Part shown: positions 24,373 to 33,605 of the stretch, piece by piece
Position numbering within the stretch: the first letter of the stretch is position 1
How the letters are laid out: each line of letters starts with the position of its first letter
Source of the DNA: Rhodoflexus caldus
GTDB lineage: Bacteria; Bacteroidota; Bacteroidia; Cytophagales; Thermoflexibacteraceae
Direction of reading: 5' to 3'
NCBI RefSeq assembly: GCF_021206925.1
Contig: NZ_JAJPRF010000022.1
Coordinates: forward strand, 1-49,291
DNA: 49,291 nucleotides
Made by a program: the position numbers and the translations under genes
The notes under the pieces: model-generated
The model's database searches: none
Told to the model about the DNA's origin: nothing
Seen by the model: the letters and a program-made list of their open reading frames with translations, nothing else

Positions 24373-26955
24373 TTAGTCTGGTAATTGCAACATATCAATT
24401 GCCGTTGCGGACATGTCTATCAGCTGTTGCAAGGCATCATCGGCAGGCTCCTGATTTTTCATGCGTTGCAAAATGGTGCGGAGTATAGTTTCAATGCGCC
24501 GCGCCGCTAAACTCTGCAACGTGGGTTTTACCTTGTGCAGCAAGGCATCCAATTGTTGCGCATCGGCTTTGGCAACGCACTCGCGCACTTGCTCGGGCAA
24601 CTGACGAAACGTTTTGAGGTAAACATGAATCAGTTCGCGTTCAAATGCGGGGTCGCCCATGGCAAAGTCGGCAATTTTGTCTAAATGGATGACTGGATTT
24701 TCACTTTTTCGTTTGCGGCTGCTTTTAGGCGGTACAGGTTGGCTGGTTTCCATCGCCGTCGGGGTGAAGTCGGGCGGCAGATATGCCGTCAGCTTCTGAT
24801 ACAGCTCTTCGGGATGGAAAGGTTTGCTGATGTAATCCGTCATGCCGGCCTGCGCTACTTTGTTGCGCACATCGCCCAGAACGGATGCCGTAAGGGCAAT
24901 AACAGGCACAGGCGGAAGGTTTAACTCCTGTTCCATTTTTCTGATGGCAACCGTAGCCTGATAGCCGTCCATTTCGGGCATTTGCAAGTCCATCAGAATC
25001 AGGTGGTAGGTCTGCTGACGCACTGCCTGCAAGGCTTCTATGCCATTAATTGCGATATCGGGTTTAATGCCCCACTTTTCCAAAAATTTGGAAGCTACCG
25101 TGCGATTGGTTTCGTTGTCTTCCACGAGCAATACTTTCAGCCCTTCCAAATACATTTTTTTGTTCAGGCTTCCCGCGTGAGCACCCGTGCTCGGGCGTTC
25201 GTTGGTTTTGCTGAATGAAAGGGTGAACGAAAAGCAGGAGCCTTTTTGTTCTTCGCTTTGCAAATGAATTTGACTGCCCTGCAATTCCAGCAGACGCTTA
25301 ACGATTGCCAGCCCCAATCCCGTGCCGCCGTACTTGCGCGTGGTATCTCCGGAAGCCTGCGTGAAGTAGTCAAAAATGCGGCCGTGCTGCTCTTTCGGAA
25401 TCCCGATGCCCGTATCGGTAACGGAAAAATGCAATGCCACATGCTCGGCGGAGCTTTCCTGAACGCTTACTTCCAATATTACCTTGCCCCGTTCGGTAAA
25501 CTTAATGGCATTGCTGAGCAGGTTGTTAATAATTTGGTTCAACCGAACGGGGTCGCCTTTGACAAACTGCGGAACGTTTTTGTCTATCCTGACGCGGAAA
25601 TGAATGCCTTTTTCATCGGCTCTCAAATTAAACGTGTTTTTGGCCGATGCAATGAGTTCGCGGAGATTAAATGCCGTATTTTCAAAAACGATTTTTCCGG
25701 CTTCAATCTTGGAAAAGTCTAAAATATCGTTGATGAGCACCAGCAGGTTTTCGGCGGCAAAACGAAGGGTTTGCAAATGCGGCACCTGCTCGGGGCGCGG
25801 GTTTTCTTCCATGAGCAGGTGAGTCATGCCTACCACCGCATTGAGTGGCGTGCGCAACTCATGGCTCATCGTAGAGAGGAAGGTTTCTTTGGCCTTCATT
25901 GAGCGCAGTGCTTCTTCTCGGGCTTCAATCAGTTCCTGCTCAAAGGCTTTGCGTTGGTCAATATTGCGCGAAGTGCTCTGAATCTGAATCAGTTTGCTTT
26001 GCGGATTAATAATTGCTTTGGCAATGGTTTCAAACCAGCAATAAGTGCCGTCGGAGCGCCTGATGCGATATTCTATGGCCTCGGCGCGGCCTTGGCGGAT
26101 GATTCGCCGATGATAGCGCGCCAGTTTCATCCAGTCTGCCGGATGCACAAACAGGTGCGGAGAGAGGGACACCATTTGCGAAGGCTCATAGCCCAGCAAA
26201 TCGGAAACCGACTGCGACACGTACTGAAAATCGCCGTTGGGATGGTGTACACAAATCAAATCCTGAGCATTTTCAGACAACAAACGGAACAAATTAACGC
26301 TTGTGCGCAATTTCTCTTCGGTTAGTTTGCGGTCGGTAATGTCCTTGGGGTGGATGTACACATAGCCTAATTCGGGCAGCGGCGTAAAATTGAAGCGATA
26401 AAAACGGTTGCCAATCAGCGATTCGGTTTCTGTGCTGAACCCTTTGCCAAGATTAGCCAACAACTGTGCGCCTTCCTCTTTAGCAAAAAGGCTGTTTAGG
26501 TAAGGTTGAAAAACCTGATGTTTTTCCGAAAAACCAATCAGATTGCCTTGAAAGTCAATGCATAACAGATTTTCTGCCAACTGTGCTGATGATACATCGG
26601 CCTCATTGGAGCGATTGTCGGGCAAGCCGTAGAACAAATAACCGCCCGTTTGCTGGCGCATGGCCTGTAATGAAAAGTACTTTTTGTGTCCGCCGGCATC
26701 TATCATGGCCAACTGAATGGGGCGGCTGTAGCCCGAAGCGGGCAGCAGCGCCATCAGAATGTCGGAGGAAATAGCGCTCAACCGCGACATAAACGACACC
26801 CCCAAACTTTCTTCCTGCTCGTAACCGGTGGCTTTGACCGCACCGTTGCTCCAATGCGTAATGTGCCACTGCTCATCGGTGGCGATGAGCACGTGGGAAT
26901 CCAGCAGCGTAAACAAAGCGCTTGTATCCAATCCGGTTATTTCGGGCTGCACCAT
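24373..26955 (-). CDS. Hybrid histidine kinase: PAS-PAS-PAS-HisKA-HATPase-REC-HPt
   Basis: 860 residues with no clear membrane segment, so probably cytoplasmic. There are two degenerate PAS-like regions (about 10-120 and 125-210), then a canonical PAS/PAC (about 225-345, NGDFQYVSQSVSDLLGYEPS). HisKA has FLSTMSHELRTPLNAVVGM with H near 364. The HATPase has NLLSNAIKF, DTGIGIP and GGTGLGLAIVKRLLEL. The receiver has VLLVEDNETN and the acceptor Asp near 655 in LILMDLQMPEMDGY. The HPt-like C-terminus has LLHKVKPTLQSLA with H near 807, slightly divergent from the usual HxLKG. It should run an internal phosphorelay; the final DNA-binding regulator is not adjacent. It lies directly upstream of pbpC. 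Confidence 0.92.
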   Translation of the reverse strand: MVQPEITGLDTSALFTLLDSHVLIATDEQWHITHWSNGAVKATGYEQEESLGVSFMSRLSAISSDILMALLPASGYSRPIQLAMIDAGGHKKYFSLQAMRQQTGGYLFYGLPDNRSNEADVSSAQLAENLLCIDFQGNLIGFSEKHQVFQPYLNSLFAKEEGAQLLANLGKGFSTETESLIGNRFYRFNFTPLPELGYVYIHPKDITDRKLTEEKLRTSVNLFRLLSENAQDLICVHHPNGDFQYVSQSVSDLLGYEPSQMVSLSPHLFVHPADWMKLARYHRRIIRQGRAEAIEYRIRRSDGTYCWFETIAKAIINPQSKLIQIQSTSRNIDQRKAFEQELIEAREEALRSMKAKETFLSTMSHELRTPLNAVVGMTHLLMEENPRPEQVPHLQTLRFAAENLLVLINDILDFSKIEAGKIVFENTAFNLRELIASAKNTFNLRADEKGIHFRVRIDKNVPQFVKGDPVRLNQIINNLLSNAIKFTERGKVILEVSVQESSAEHVALHFSVTDTGIGIPKEQHGRIFDYFTQASGDTTRKYGGTGLGLAIVKRLLELQGSQIHLQSEEQKGSCFSFTLSFSKTNERPSTGAHAGSLNKKMYLEGLKVLLVEDNETNRTVASKFLEKWGIKPDIAINGIEALQAVRQQTYHLILMDLQMPEMDGYQATVAIRKMEQELNLPPVPVIALTASVLGDVRNKVAQAGMTDYISKPFHPEELYQKLTAYLPPDFTPTAMETSQPVPPKSSRKRKSENPVIHLDKIADFAMGDPAFERELIHVYLKTFRQLPEQVRECVAKADAQQLDALLHKVKPTLQSLAARRIETILRTILQRMKNQEPADDALQQLIDMSATAIDMLQLPD

Positions 26956-27091
26956 TGAGCAAAAAAGTTTCAGACTATACTACTTGCACGACTGCCAAGC
27001 GGCAGTTTTGTTTAAATAACGCAAGTTAGTCGTCGTGGTTTATTTAACGGCGATATTCGTACCAAAAAAAGCGTGCAGTCCATTTTTTCGG

Positions 27092-28213
27092 TTACAAACG
27101 AATGGGGCTGCCGTGCGTTTGGCGAATCAGTAATTCCGCAGCGGCAGGTGCCATTTGGAAACCGCCTACGAGCATTTCGGTCAGCACCGGTGCACCGAAG
27201 AAGCGTTGAATTTGACGGCCTGTCCATAATCGCAAGGAAAAAAGTTGTTTCCATTGTTGTTGGTACTGTCGGTACAGCTCCTCGCGGCTGAATTTGCCTG
27301 CTTCACATTGGGTCAGCAGATGCGCCAACAAAGCACCGCCGTGCATAGCCATTGCCATCCCGTTGCCGCAAAGGGGCGTAATCATTCCCGCAGCATCACC
27401 GCACATCAGAATGCCGTTTTCAACCAATGTTTTGGGGGCAAAGGATACCTCGTTAATTACTTTGGGGGCATCGTAGAGTATATTGGCCTTAGAAAAAATT
27501 TCTTTTAAAAAGGGGTTCTTATGTAAGGTTTTTGCCTCTAATTGTGCAATTGTACCATGTTTTCGTAGCTGTTGGCGGTCAACCAAGTAGCAAAGGCAAC
27601 ACTTATCATCCTCAATTCGCGAAATGCCGCAGTAGCCGTCCTTAAAGTTGTGTAATGCAATCAAATCTTGATTATGTACAATTTTTATGTGATACTTTAC
27701 ACCCACGTAAGGCGAACGCTGAGTGAAAAAACGACGGTTCAGTTGCTTGTCTATATTGGAGCGTTTGCCATGTGCGGCAATAGCCCATCGGCCGCTCCAT
27801 TGTTGCCCTCTGCTATTCCGAACGGTGAACTTGTGCTCATCCGTGCGTTCTATGCGCTCCACGGCGCAGCGTTCTATGATTTCCACGCTGTTGGCAGCCG
27901 CCATTGCCGCCAGTTTGGCATCCAGCACATAGCGGCTGATGCCAAATCCGCCGCTTGCCAAGGGTAGTTCAAGCGACTTGCCCGCGGGAGAGGTGATTTG
28001 TAAACGACTGATAGCCACCGCTCCCCAGTCAAAAGGATTAATCCCTAATTTGTTGAGCAGGGGCAGCGTTTCGTTGGAGATATACTCGCCGCAAACGCGA
28101 TGGAACGGATAGCTGTTTTTTTCCAGCAAAACGACCTTAAATCCGGCCTTTCCCAGCATAATGGCACTTATCAAACCGGCAAGCCCACCTCCGATAATTA
28201 CAAAATCGTACAT
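27092..28213 (-). CDS. FAD-dependent oxidoreductase, geranylgeranyl-reductase-like
   Basis: A 373-residue flavoprotein. The N-terminal dinucleotide-binding motif is FVIIGGGLAGLISAIML with the acidic strand end VVLLEK. RVCGEYIS follows, the CGE-type segment of the geranylgeranyl reductase/PHBH-like group. The second FAD motif is ILMCGDAAGMITPLCGNGMA. GGR-type enzymes saturate isoprenoid chains; relatives hydroxylate or halogenate aromatic compounds and occur in flexirubin and polyketide clusters. No prenyl or polyketide genes lie nearby, so the substrate is open. Upstream, at 28233-28248, is a perfect palindrome 19 bp before its ATG. Its start faces that of the secreted protein at 28317. Confidence 0.82.
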   Translation of the reverse strand: MYDFVIIGGGLAGLISAIMLGKAGFKVVLLEKNSYPFHRVCGEYISNETLPLLNKLGINPFDWGAVAISRLQITSPAGKSLELPLASGGFGISRYVLDAKLAAMAAANSVEIIERCAVERIERTDEHKFTVRNSRGQQWSGRWAIAAHGKRSNIDKQLNRRFFTQRSPYVGVKYHIKIVHNQDLIALHNFKDGYCGISRIEDDKCCLCYLVDRQQLRKHGTIAQLEAKTLHKNPFLKEIFSKANILYDAPKVINEVSFAPKTLVENGILMCGDAAGMITPLCGNGMAMAMHGGALLAHLLTQCEAGKFSREELYRQYQQQWKQLFSLRLWTGRQIQRFFGAPVLTEMLVGGFQMAPAAAELLIRQTHGSPIRL

Positions 28214-28232
28214 TCAACAAACAAAGTTCATC

Positions 28233-28248
28233 TGAGTAATATTACTCA
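28233..28248. promoter_or_regulatory. Perfect 16-bp palindrome in a divergent promoter region
   Basis: TGAGTAATATTACTCA is fully self-complementary. It lies 19 bp upstream of the flavoprotein ATG and 68 bp upstream of the secreted-protein ATG, a position expected for an operator. No clear TAnnTTTG box was found for either gene. Confidence 0.5.
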
Positions 28249-28316
28249 TAACATTGCAGAAAACCCAATATACAAAAGCGATAATTTTGACGTTAGTAAG
28301 ATAAGCGTTTGTTTTG

Positions 28317-28943
28317 ATGTTTACCCCTATGACTCACACTAACTATCACACAGCCAAAATCGGCTTTTTGTATTTATTTCTGATGTTTTTTGCCTTGTGC
28401 GCACAGGCACAATTTATTGACGACCCGCTGAAAAAACCGGCACAGTGGGAAAAAGTCCGCAAGAACCCGACTGACATTGAAACATGGGCTAATTACTACG
28501 GCAAGAAGTGGATTCTGATGACTCCCGCCGAACAGCAGCAGGTAATGGAGTGGAAACATCAACTCATCTTGCAAGACATTGCCGACAAAGAGGCCATCGT
28601 AACCTCAGCCGAAAATCCTGCTTCCGCATCTTCGGAGATAAGCTCCTCAACGGAATTGCCCGCAAAAGCCCTTCAGGATATGGAAGCCTTCATCCGCGAA
28701 GAGAAAAAGGGGTTGAACGATTTGCGCAGCAACATCCATGAAAATTTTGTCATATTGGAAGACATGTACCGCGATATTTTCAAGGAATTGGGTGTTACCT
28801 ATATCGCTTATGAAAAGAAATATCCCAAGGGCGATTACAGCCGCGTAAAATGGATTGAAGAACAGGAAGCGCAAATCAGAATACTGAAAGAAAGTAAAAT
28901 TAAGCAGGTGAGAAGCCAGCTTTCTTCCAATGCACGCAATTGA
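28317..28943 (+). CDS. Secreted protein of unknown function with helical C-terminus
   Basis: About 208 residues from the ATG at 28317; an ATG at 28329 is equally possible. The N-terminus has a signal peptide (IGFLYLFLMFFALCAQAQ). The mature protein begins FIDDPLKKPAQWEKV. It has a Ser/Ala/Glu-rich linker around residues 100-115 and a charged, coiled-coil-like C-terminal half (EEKKGLNDLRSNIHENF, WIEEQEAQIRILKESK). No family was recognised. It is probably periplasmic. Its own terminator follows at 28981-29011, so it is a single-gene transcript divergent from the flavoprotein gene. Confidence 0.65.
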   Translation: MFTPMTHTNYHTAKIGFLYLFLMFFALCAQAQFIDDPLKKPAQWEKVRKNPTDIETWANYYGKKWILMTPAEQQQVMEWKHQLILQDIADKEAIVTSAENPASASSEISSSTELPAKALQDMEAFIREEKKGLNDLRSNIHENFVILEDMYRDIFKELGVTYIAYEKKYPKGDYSRVKWIEEQEAQIRILKESKIKQVRSQLSSNARN

Positions 28944-28980
28944 TGAATGAGTTAAGAAATATACCATAGAATAACAGATT

Positions 28981-29011
28981 AAACCTTTGGGCATTGCTCA
29001 AAGGTTTTTTT
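28981..29011 (+). terminator. Intrinsic terminator before the DPP-IV gene
   Basis: AAACCTTTG (28981-28989) pairs with CAAAGGTTT (28999-29007); the stem extends inward by a G-T and a G-C pair. A T run to 29011 follows. Confidence 0.75.
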
Positions 29012-29068
29012 GTTGGTGGAGAGTTATCTTTACGACCCGTAAACTCCATACACCAAACCATCTCTGAT

Positions 29069-31249
29069 ATGAAACAAAACACACGCTTGTGGGGGCTGCT
29101 GTTACTCTGGCTGTTCTCTTGGTCTGCTTTTGCACAAAATAAACTTACGGTCAATGATATTTACCGCAATGGTGCGCTGCGTGCCCGTTCGGTAGATAAT
29201 GTCAATTGGATGAAAGACGGCAGGTTTTACACTGCTCAAAACGGTGCGGATATTGTCCAATACGATGTAACTACCGGGCAGGCAGTACAGACTATTTTGG
29301 ACGGCAAAAGCCTGAATATCAATTACAGCAACTATGATTTCAGTGCAGACGAAAAGAAACTGCTGCTCACTACCGACTTTGAATCCATTTACCGCCGTTC
29401 ATACAAGGCAGAGTTTTTTGTATATGACTTGGCTGCCAAATCCTTGTCTCGGCTTTCCGAAGGCGGCAAGCAGTCCTACGCGACTTTTTCGCCCGATGGC
29501 AGCAAAGTAGCTTTTACTCGCAATAACAACCTGTTTTTCAAAGACTTGGCTTCGGGTAAAGAAACAGCCGTTACTACTACCGGCAAGTTCAACGAACTCA
29601 TTCACGGCAGTGCCGACTGGGTATATGAGGAAGAATTCAGCATGGCACAGGCATTTGAGTGGTCGCCCGATGGCAGTAGAATCGCATTCATCAGCTTTGA
29701 TGAACGCAAAGTACCGGAATACAACATGCAAATGTGGCCTGCGAATGCGCTTTATCCTACCGACTATCGCTTCAAGTATCCCAAAGCGGGTGAAAGCAAC
29801 TCGGTCGTAAGCGTTTCAATTTATGACTTGGCTTCGGGCAAAACCACTGCCGTTGAACTTGGCAGCGAAACCGATATTTACGTGCCGCGCATCAAGTGGA
29901 CAAGTATGCCTAATACACTTGCCGTGCTGCGCCTGAACCGCCTGCAAAACAAGATGGAACTACTTTATGCCGATGCAGCTACAGGGAAAACCAAACTTGT
30001 ATTGGAAGAAAACAGCAAAACCTACTTGGAGGCTGAAGATTTTGACATGATGGTTTATCTGAAAAACGGCAAGCAGTTTATTTGGGCAAGTGAGCAAAGC
30101 GGTTACAAACATTTGTACCTCTACAACAACGACGGCAAACTCGTGCGCCCCCTGACACAAGGCAACTGGGAGGTAGATAACTTCCTCGGCGTTGATGAAA
30201 CCGCCAAAGTACCCGTGATTTACTACACATCCACAGAGGTTTCGCCTTTGGAGCGCCATTTTTATCGCATAGGGCTGGACGGGAAAAATAAACAGCAACT
30301 GACTGCCGCATCAGGGGCTAATCGCATCAATTTGAGCCGCGATTTTAAATACTATTTCTGTTACAACAACAGCAACAAAGCGCCGCTGAATGTGAAGCTG
30401 TATCAGGTAGCAGGCAATAAATTGGTGAAAGTATTGGAAGAGAATCAGGGTTTGCAGAAGGCCGCCGCTGATTTTCGCCTTTCACAAAAAGAGTTTTTTA
30501 CTTTTAAAACAACCGACGGCACAGAGCTCAACGGTTACTTTATCAAACCTCCCGATTTTGATGCCGGCAAGCGCTACCCTGTACTGATGCACGTGTACGG
30601 CGGCCCGGGCTCACAGCAGGTACTCAACACCTATGCCAACGGCGCTAACGACCTCTGGCACAACATGTTGGCTCAAAATGGCTATTTGGTTGCCTGTGTG
30701 GACAATCGCGGTACAGGCGCACGCGGTGAGGCTTTCAAAAAGATGACCTATGCCAACTTAGGTAAATACGAGGTGGAAGACCAAATCGCAGCCGCTAAAT
30801 ATCTCGGCGGGTTGCCCTATGTGGACAAAAACCGCATCGGTATTTGGGGGTGGAGCTACGGCGGCTACATGAGTTCGCTGTGCCTGTTGCTGGGCAACGA
30901 CGTGTTCAAAGCCGCTATTGCCGTAGCGCCTGTAACCAATTGGCGTTTCTACGATACCATCTACACCGAGCGGTTCCTGCAACGCCCGCAAGACAACCCC
31001 AAAGGCTATGATGACTATTCGCCCGTTACCCATGCCGATAAGCTGAAAGGCAAGTTTCTGCTCATACACGGCACCGGCGATGACAACGTGCATTTCCAAA
31101 ATGCCGTAGCGCTGCAAAATGCGTTAATTGCCGCTAACAAACAGTTTGAATCGTTCTATTATCCCGACCGCAATCATGGCATTTACGGCGGCATCACCCG
31201 CATTCATTTGTACCAGATGATGACTGATTTTATCTTGAAGAATTTGTAG
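29069..31249 (+). CDS. Dipeptidyl peptidase IV-type S9 peptidase
   Basis: The ATG at 29069 starts a signal peptide ending WSAFAQ; 726 residues in all. An N-terminal eight-blade propeller (about 30-480) contains DWVYEEEF (E187-E189), the Glu pair that grips the free amino terminus of the substrate. The C-terminal alpha/beta hydrolase has nucleophile S596 in GWSYGGY, D671 in HGTGDDNVHF, and H703 in RNHGIYGG, in the right order for the S9 triad. It should cleave Xaa-Pro or Xaa-Ala dipeptides from peptides in the periplasm. It is monocistronic: terminators lie on both sides. Confidence 0.95.
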   Translation: MKQNTRLWGLLLLWLFSWSAFAQNKLTVNDIYRNGALRARSVDNVNWMKDGRFYTAQNGADIVQYDVTTGQAVQTILDGKSLNINYSNYDFSADEKKLLLTTDFESIYRRSYKAEFFVYDLAAKSLSRLSEGGKQSYATFSPDGSKVAFTRNNNLFFKDLASGKETAVTTTGKFNELIHGSADWVYEEEFSMAQAFEWSPDGSRIAFISFDERKVPEYNMQMWPANALYPTDYRFKYPKAGESNSVVSVSIYDLASGKTTAVELGSETDIYVPRIKWTSMPNTLAVLRLNRLQNKMELLYADAATGKTKLVLEENSKTYLEAEDFDMMVYLKNGKQFIWASEQSGYKHLYLYNNDGKLVRPLTQGNWEVDNFLGVDETAKVPVIYYTSTEVSPLERHFYRIGLDGKNKQQLTAASGANRINLSRDFKYYFCYNNSNKAPLNVKLYQVAGNKLVKVLEENQGLQKAAADFRLSQKEFFTFKTTDGTELNGYFIKPPDFDAGKRYPVLMHVYGGPGSQQVLNTYANGANDLWHNMLAQNGYLVACVDNRGTGARGEAFKKMTYANLGKYEVEDQIAAAKYLGGLPYVDKNRIGIWGWSYGGYMSSLCLLLGNDVFKAAIAVAPVTNWRFYDTIYTERFLQRPQDNPKGYDDYSPVTHADKLKGKFLLIHGTGDDNVHFQNAVALQNALIAANKQFESFYYPDRNHGIYGGITRIHLYQMMTDFILKNL

Positions 31250-31294
31250 GCCTTACGCCGCGCAGTACGGCTAACTTATATCTTCACAACTCTT

Positions 31295-31331
31295 GTCCGT
31301 AGAGCGTCGCATTGCCTCTACGGACTTTTTT
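31295..31331 (+). terminator. Intrinsic terminator after the DPP-IV gene
   Basis: A perfect 10-bp stem, GTCCGTAGAG (31295-31304) and CTCTACGGAC (31316-31325), with an 11-nt loop and six T, 45 bp after the peptidase stop. Confidence 0.85.
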
Positions 31332-31535
31332 ATGCAGTTAAGCAACTTACGCTGCATTTTTTGGCGGACATATCTCAGGCACATGGTGCTATATGTCGCT
31401 GATTTTTAACGTGAAGTTTTCAATCCGAATTGCTGCTCAATTAATTATACGGGACTTTGTTGTTTTTTGTATGAGGCTGCAAGAAACCCGCGCGCATAAA
31501 AAACGTAGAAGCATGAACAGCACATCCTAAAACTC

Positions 31536-32108
31536 ATGAAGAAATTACTTTTTCTTATACTGATGTTTTTATTGACAATTTTAATTGTCTGCGCATATTA
31601 TTTTTACTACGAAAGTTACAATTTTGACAAACAATCAGCTAACGCATCAAAAAAAGACAACATGAATATCCCGATTAACGAAAACGCCCCCGTCGTTTCA
31701 AGAAATCAAATGGAGATAGCCGCACCTGTTGATACGGTCTGGCAAGTACTGACCGACATCAAAAAGTGGCCGCAATGGCAAAAAGCCGTTTCGGAAACCA
31801 TTGTGCCCGAAAAGGTTGAGGAAGGAACAGAGTTTCATTGGAAAGCCGACGGACTTTCTTTTACTTCTAAAATTCATACAGTCAATCCGCATCGGGCATT
31901 CGGCTGGACTGGCAAGACCATCGGCGCAAGTGCCATCCACAATTGGAAATTTGTCAAAAAAGACGACCATGCGCTTGTTATCGTTGAAGAAAGCCTTCAA
32001 GGGGTATTCCCGCGTCTGTTCAAAAATTTTTTTCAAAAAAATCTTAACCAAGGGGTTCTGACCAACTTAGAGGAACTTAAAGCCGCATCCGAAAAGGCAG
32101 CCCGATGA
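31536..32108 (+). CDS. SRPBCC-family protein with N-terminal membrane anchor
   Basis: 190 residues. The first 25 (KKLLFLILMFLLTILIVCAY) form an anchor or signal. From about residue 58 the pattern fits a polyketide cyclase/START-like SRPBCC fold: QMEIAAPVDTVWQVLTDIKKW, a central FHWKADGLSFTSKI strand pair, and the long C-terminal helix NQGVLTNLEELKAASEK. Such folds bind small hydrophobic ligands in a deep pocket. An exported version is less common than cytoplasmic ones. The ligand is unknown. It is flanked by intergenic sequence on both sides and convergent with the MFS gene at 32403. Confidence 0.8.
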   Translation: MKKLLFLILMFLLTILIVCAYYFYYESYNFDKQSANASKKDNMNIPINENAPVVSRNQMEIAAPVDTVWQVLTDIKKWPQWQKAVSETIVPEKVEEGTEFHWKADGLSFTSKIHTVNPHRAFGWTGKTIGASAIHNWKFVKKDDHALVIVEESLQGVFPRLFKNFFQKNLNQGVLTNLEELKAASEKAAR

Positions 32109-32300
32109 GGCAAGCAAGTAATTCATCACATTAGAGCGCACTTTTGTAAAAATGCAGATTTCGGATTTGTGTGGAAGTTATATTACGCAAATTATATGAT
32201 ATTCATCTGATAATCAGTGCGTTTTGTATGAAAAAATCAAAATGACGCATTAGCGCAAAGAGGCATGTTTGTAAATTGTATTTTTCCGATGCAGGTAAAT

Positions 32301-32345
32301 TTGTAGGAACAGGCGACGTGCAACGCGCATCCCCTGTCCCTACAA
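32301..32345. repeat. Inverted repeat in a convergent intergenic region
   Basis: TTGTAGGAACAGG (32301-32313) and CCTGTCCCTACAA (32333-32345) match at 12 of 13 positions around a 19-nt centre. The 13-mer GCGACGTGCAACG at 32313-32325 also occurs at 38-50. It looks like a dispersed palindromic repeat; as a transcript it would form a long hairpin between two convergent genes. Confidence 0.55.
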
Positions 32346-32402
32346 GTGCAACACAAAACTAAATTAAATTTTTCCAAGATTCTGCTGCAAATCGCATCCC
32401 TT

Positions 32403-33584
32403 TCAACCATGTGCGGCTTTTTCGGGGGCAGGCAAGCCCGCAAAATAGACAACCAACGCAGCAACAGCTGCAGCCGTGACAATAAACGCCGCAGCCGCAC
32501 CAAATTTGAACCAAATCAAGCCCGTAAGCGAACTTGCCAGCAGTGAGCCAATACTTTGCAGCCCCGTAAACGTACCGATGGCGGTTGCGGTGTCTTTTTT
32601 ATCGGTGATGTTAGAAATCCACGCCTTGGCGATGCCTTCCGTTGCGGCGGCATAAATGCCGTACAGGAAAAACAGCATCGCAAAAGCATACCACTGCGTG
32701 CCGAAAGCCATTCCCAGATACACTGTTGCAAACAGCACCAACCCGATAATAAAAATGCGTTTCAGCCCCAACTTATCGGCCAATATGCCCACGGGAAAGG
32801 CAAACAGAGCATAAACAAGGTTGTAAAAAATGTAAATGCCGATAACGGTTTTATCGTCAATGCCTGTTTCTTTGATTTTCAGCAATAAAAACACATCTGA
32901 ACTGTTGAACAAGGTAAACACCAGCAGCCCGATGATTAATTTTTTGTAGCTGTGCGGGCTTTCTTTCCAATAGCCGAAAGCAGCGAAAAAAGAAACTTTT
33001 GCGTGTGCAGGTGGGGTCGGGTGCGCTTTGTCGCGCAGCAACAGGGAAGCTCCAACCGCCAACAACCCGGGAATAAAGGCTATGAAAAACAGCATTCTGT
33101 AATCCTGCGGATAAAAATGCAGGAAAAGCAGCGCCAGCAAAGGCCCTAAAACAGCCCCCAGCGTATCCATAGAGCGGTGGAAACCAAAAACTCTGCCTTT
33201 GGTTTGCGGGGTTGCTTCGTCGGAAAGGATGGCATCCCGCGCCCCCGTGCGAATGCCCTTACCGAATCGGTCGGCAGTGCGCGCCAGAAACACCCACAGC
33301 GGATAAGTGAAAACCGCCATCATCGGCTTGGAAACGGCACTTAGCGCGTAGCCCAGCCGAACAAAGGGCGCACGCTTGCCCGAAAGGTCGGAAAGTTTGC
33401 CAAAGTAGCCTTTGCTAAGCCCTGCCGTAGCTTCGGCAATGCCTTCCAGCACGCCAATCAGCACCACCGAAAAGCCGATGCTTTGCAGGTAAATCGGCAT
33501 AACAGGGTATAACATTTCGCTTGCCGTGTCGGTAAACAGGCTGATAAGCGACAAAATCCAAACCGTGCGCGTCAGATGTTTCAA
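32403..33584 (-). CDS. MFS transporter
   Basis: 393 residues with about 12 hydrophobic helices in two halves of six. The loop between helices 2 and 3 has GYFGKLSDLSGKRAPFVRLG, and the matching loop in the second half has GILADKLGLKRIF, the MFS signature positions. SLFTDTASEMLYPVMPIYL at the N-terminus and RTADRFGKGIRTGARDAILS are typical of a subfamily of putative drug/sugar exporters in Bacteria. The substrate is not predictable. It is the last gene of a minus-strand MFS-MarR-MFS set, with 21 bp between it and the MarR gene. Confidence 0.88.
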   Translation of the reverse strand: MKHLTRTVWILSLISLFTDTASEMLYPVMPIYLQSIGFSVVLIGVLEGIAEATAGLSKGYFGKLSDLSGKRAPFVRLGYALSAVSKPMMAVFTYPLWVFLARTADRFGKGIRTGARDAILSDEATPQTKGRVFGFHRSMDTLGAVLGPLLALLFLHFYPQDYRMLFFIAFIPGLLAVGASLLLRDKAHPTPPAHAKVSFFAAFGYWKESPHSYKKLIIGLLVFTLFNSSDVFLLLKIKETGIDDKTVIGIYIFYNLVYALFAFPVGILADKLGLKRIFIIGLVLFATVYLGMAFGTQWYAFAMLFFLYGIYAAATEGIAKAWISNITDKKDTATAIGTFTGLQSIGSLLASSLTGLIWFKFGAAAAFIVTAAAVAALVVYFAGLPAPEKAAHG

Positions 33585-33605
33585 AATCCGTTCGTTAGTT
33601 GAGTG

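Noticed and set aside
26991-27010. ACTGCC-AAGC-GGCAGT followed by TTTT as a terminator
   Set aside because: The T run is on the plus strand, where no gene ends; on the minus strand there is no T run after the stem.
28100-28342. 80-codon plus-strand frame spanning the flavoprotein start
   Set aside because: It overlaps the start of the flavoprotein gene and the palindrome, and has no protein-like features.
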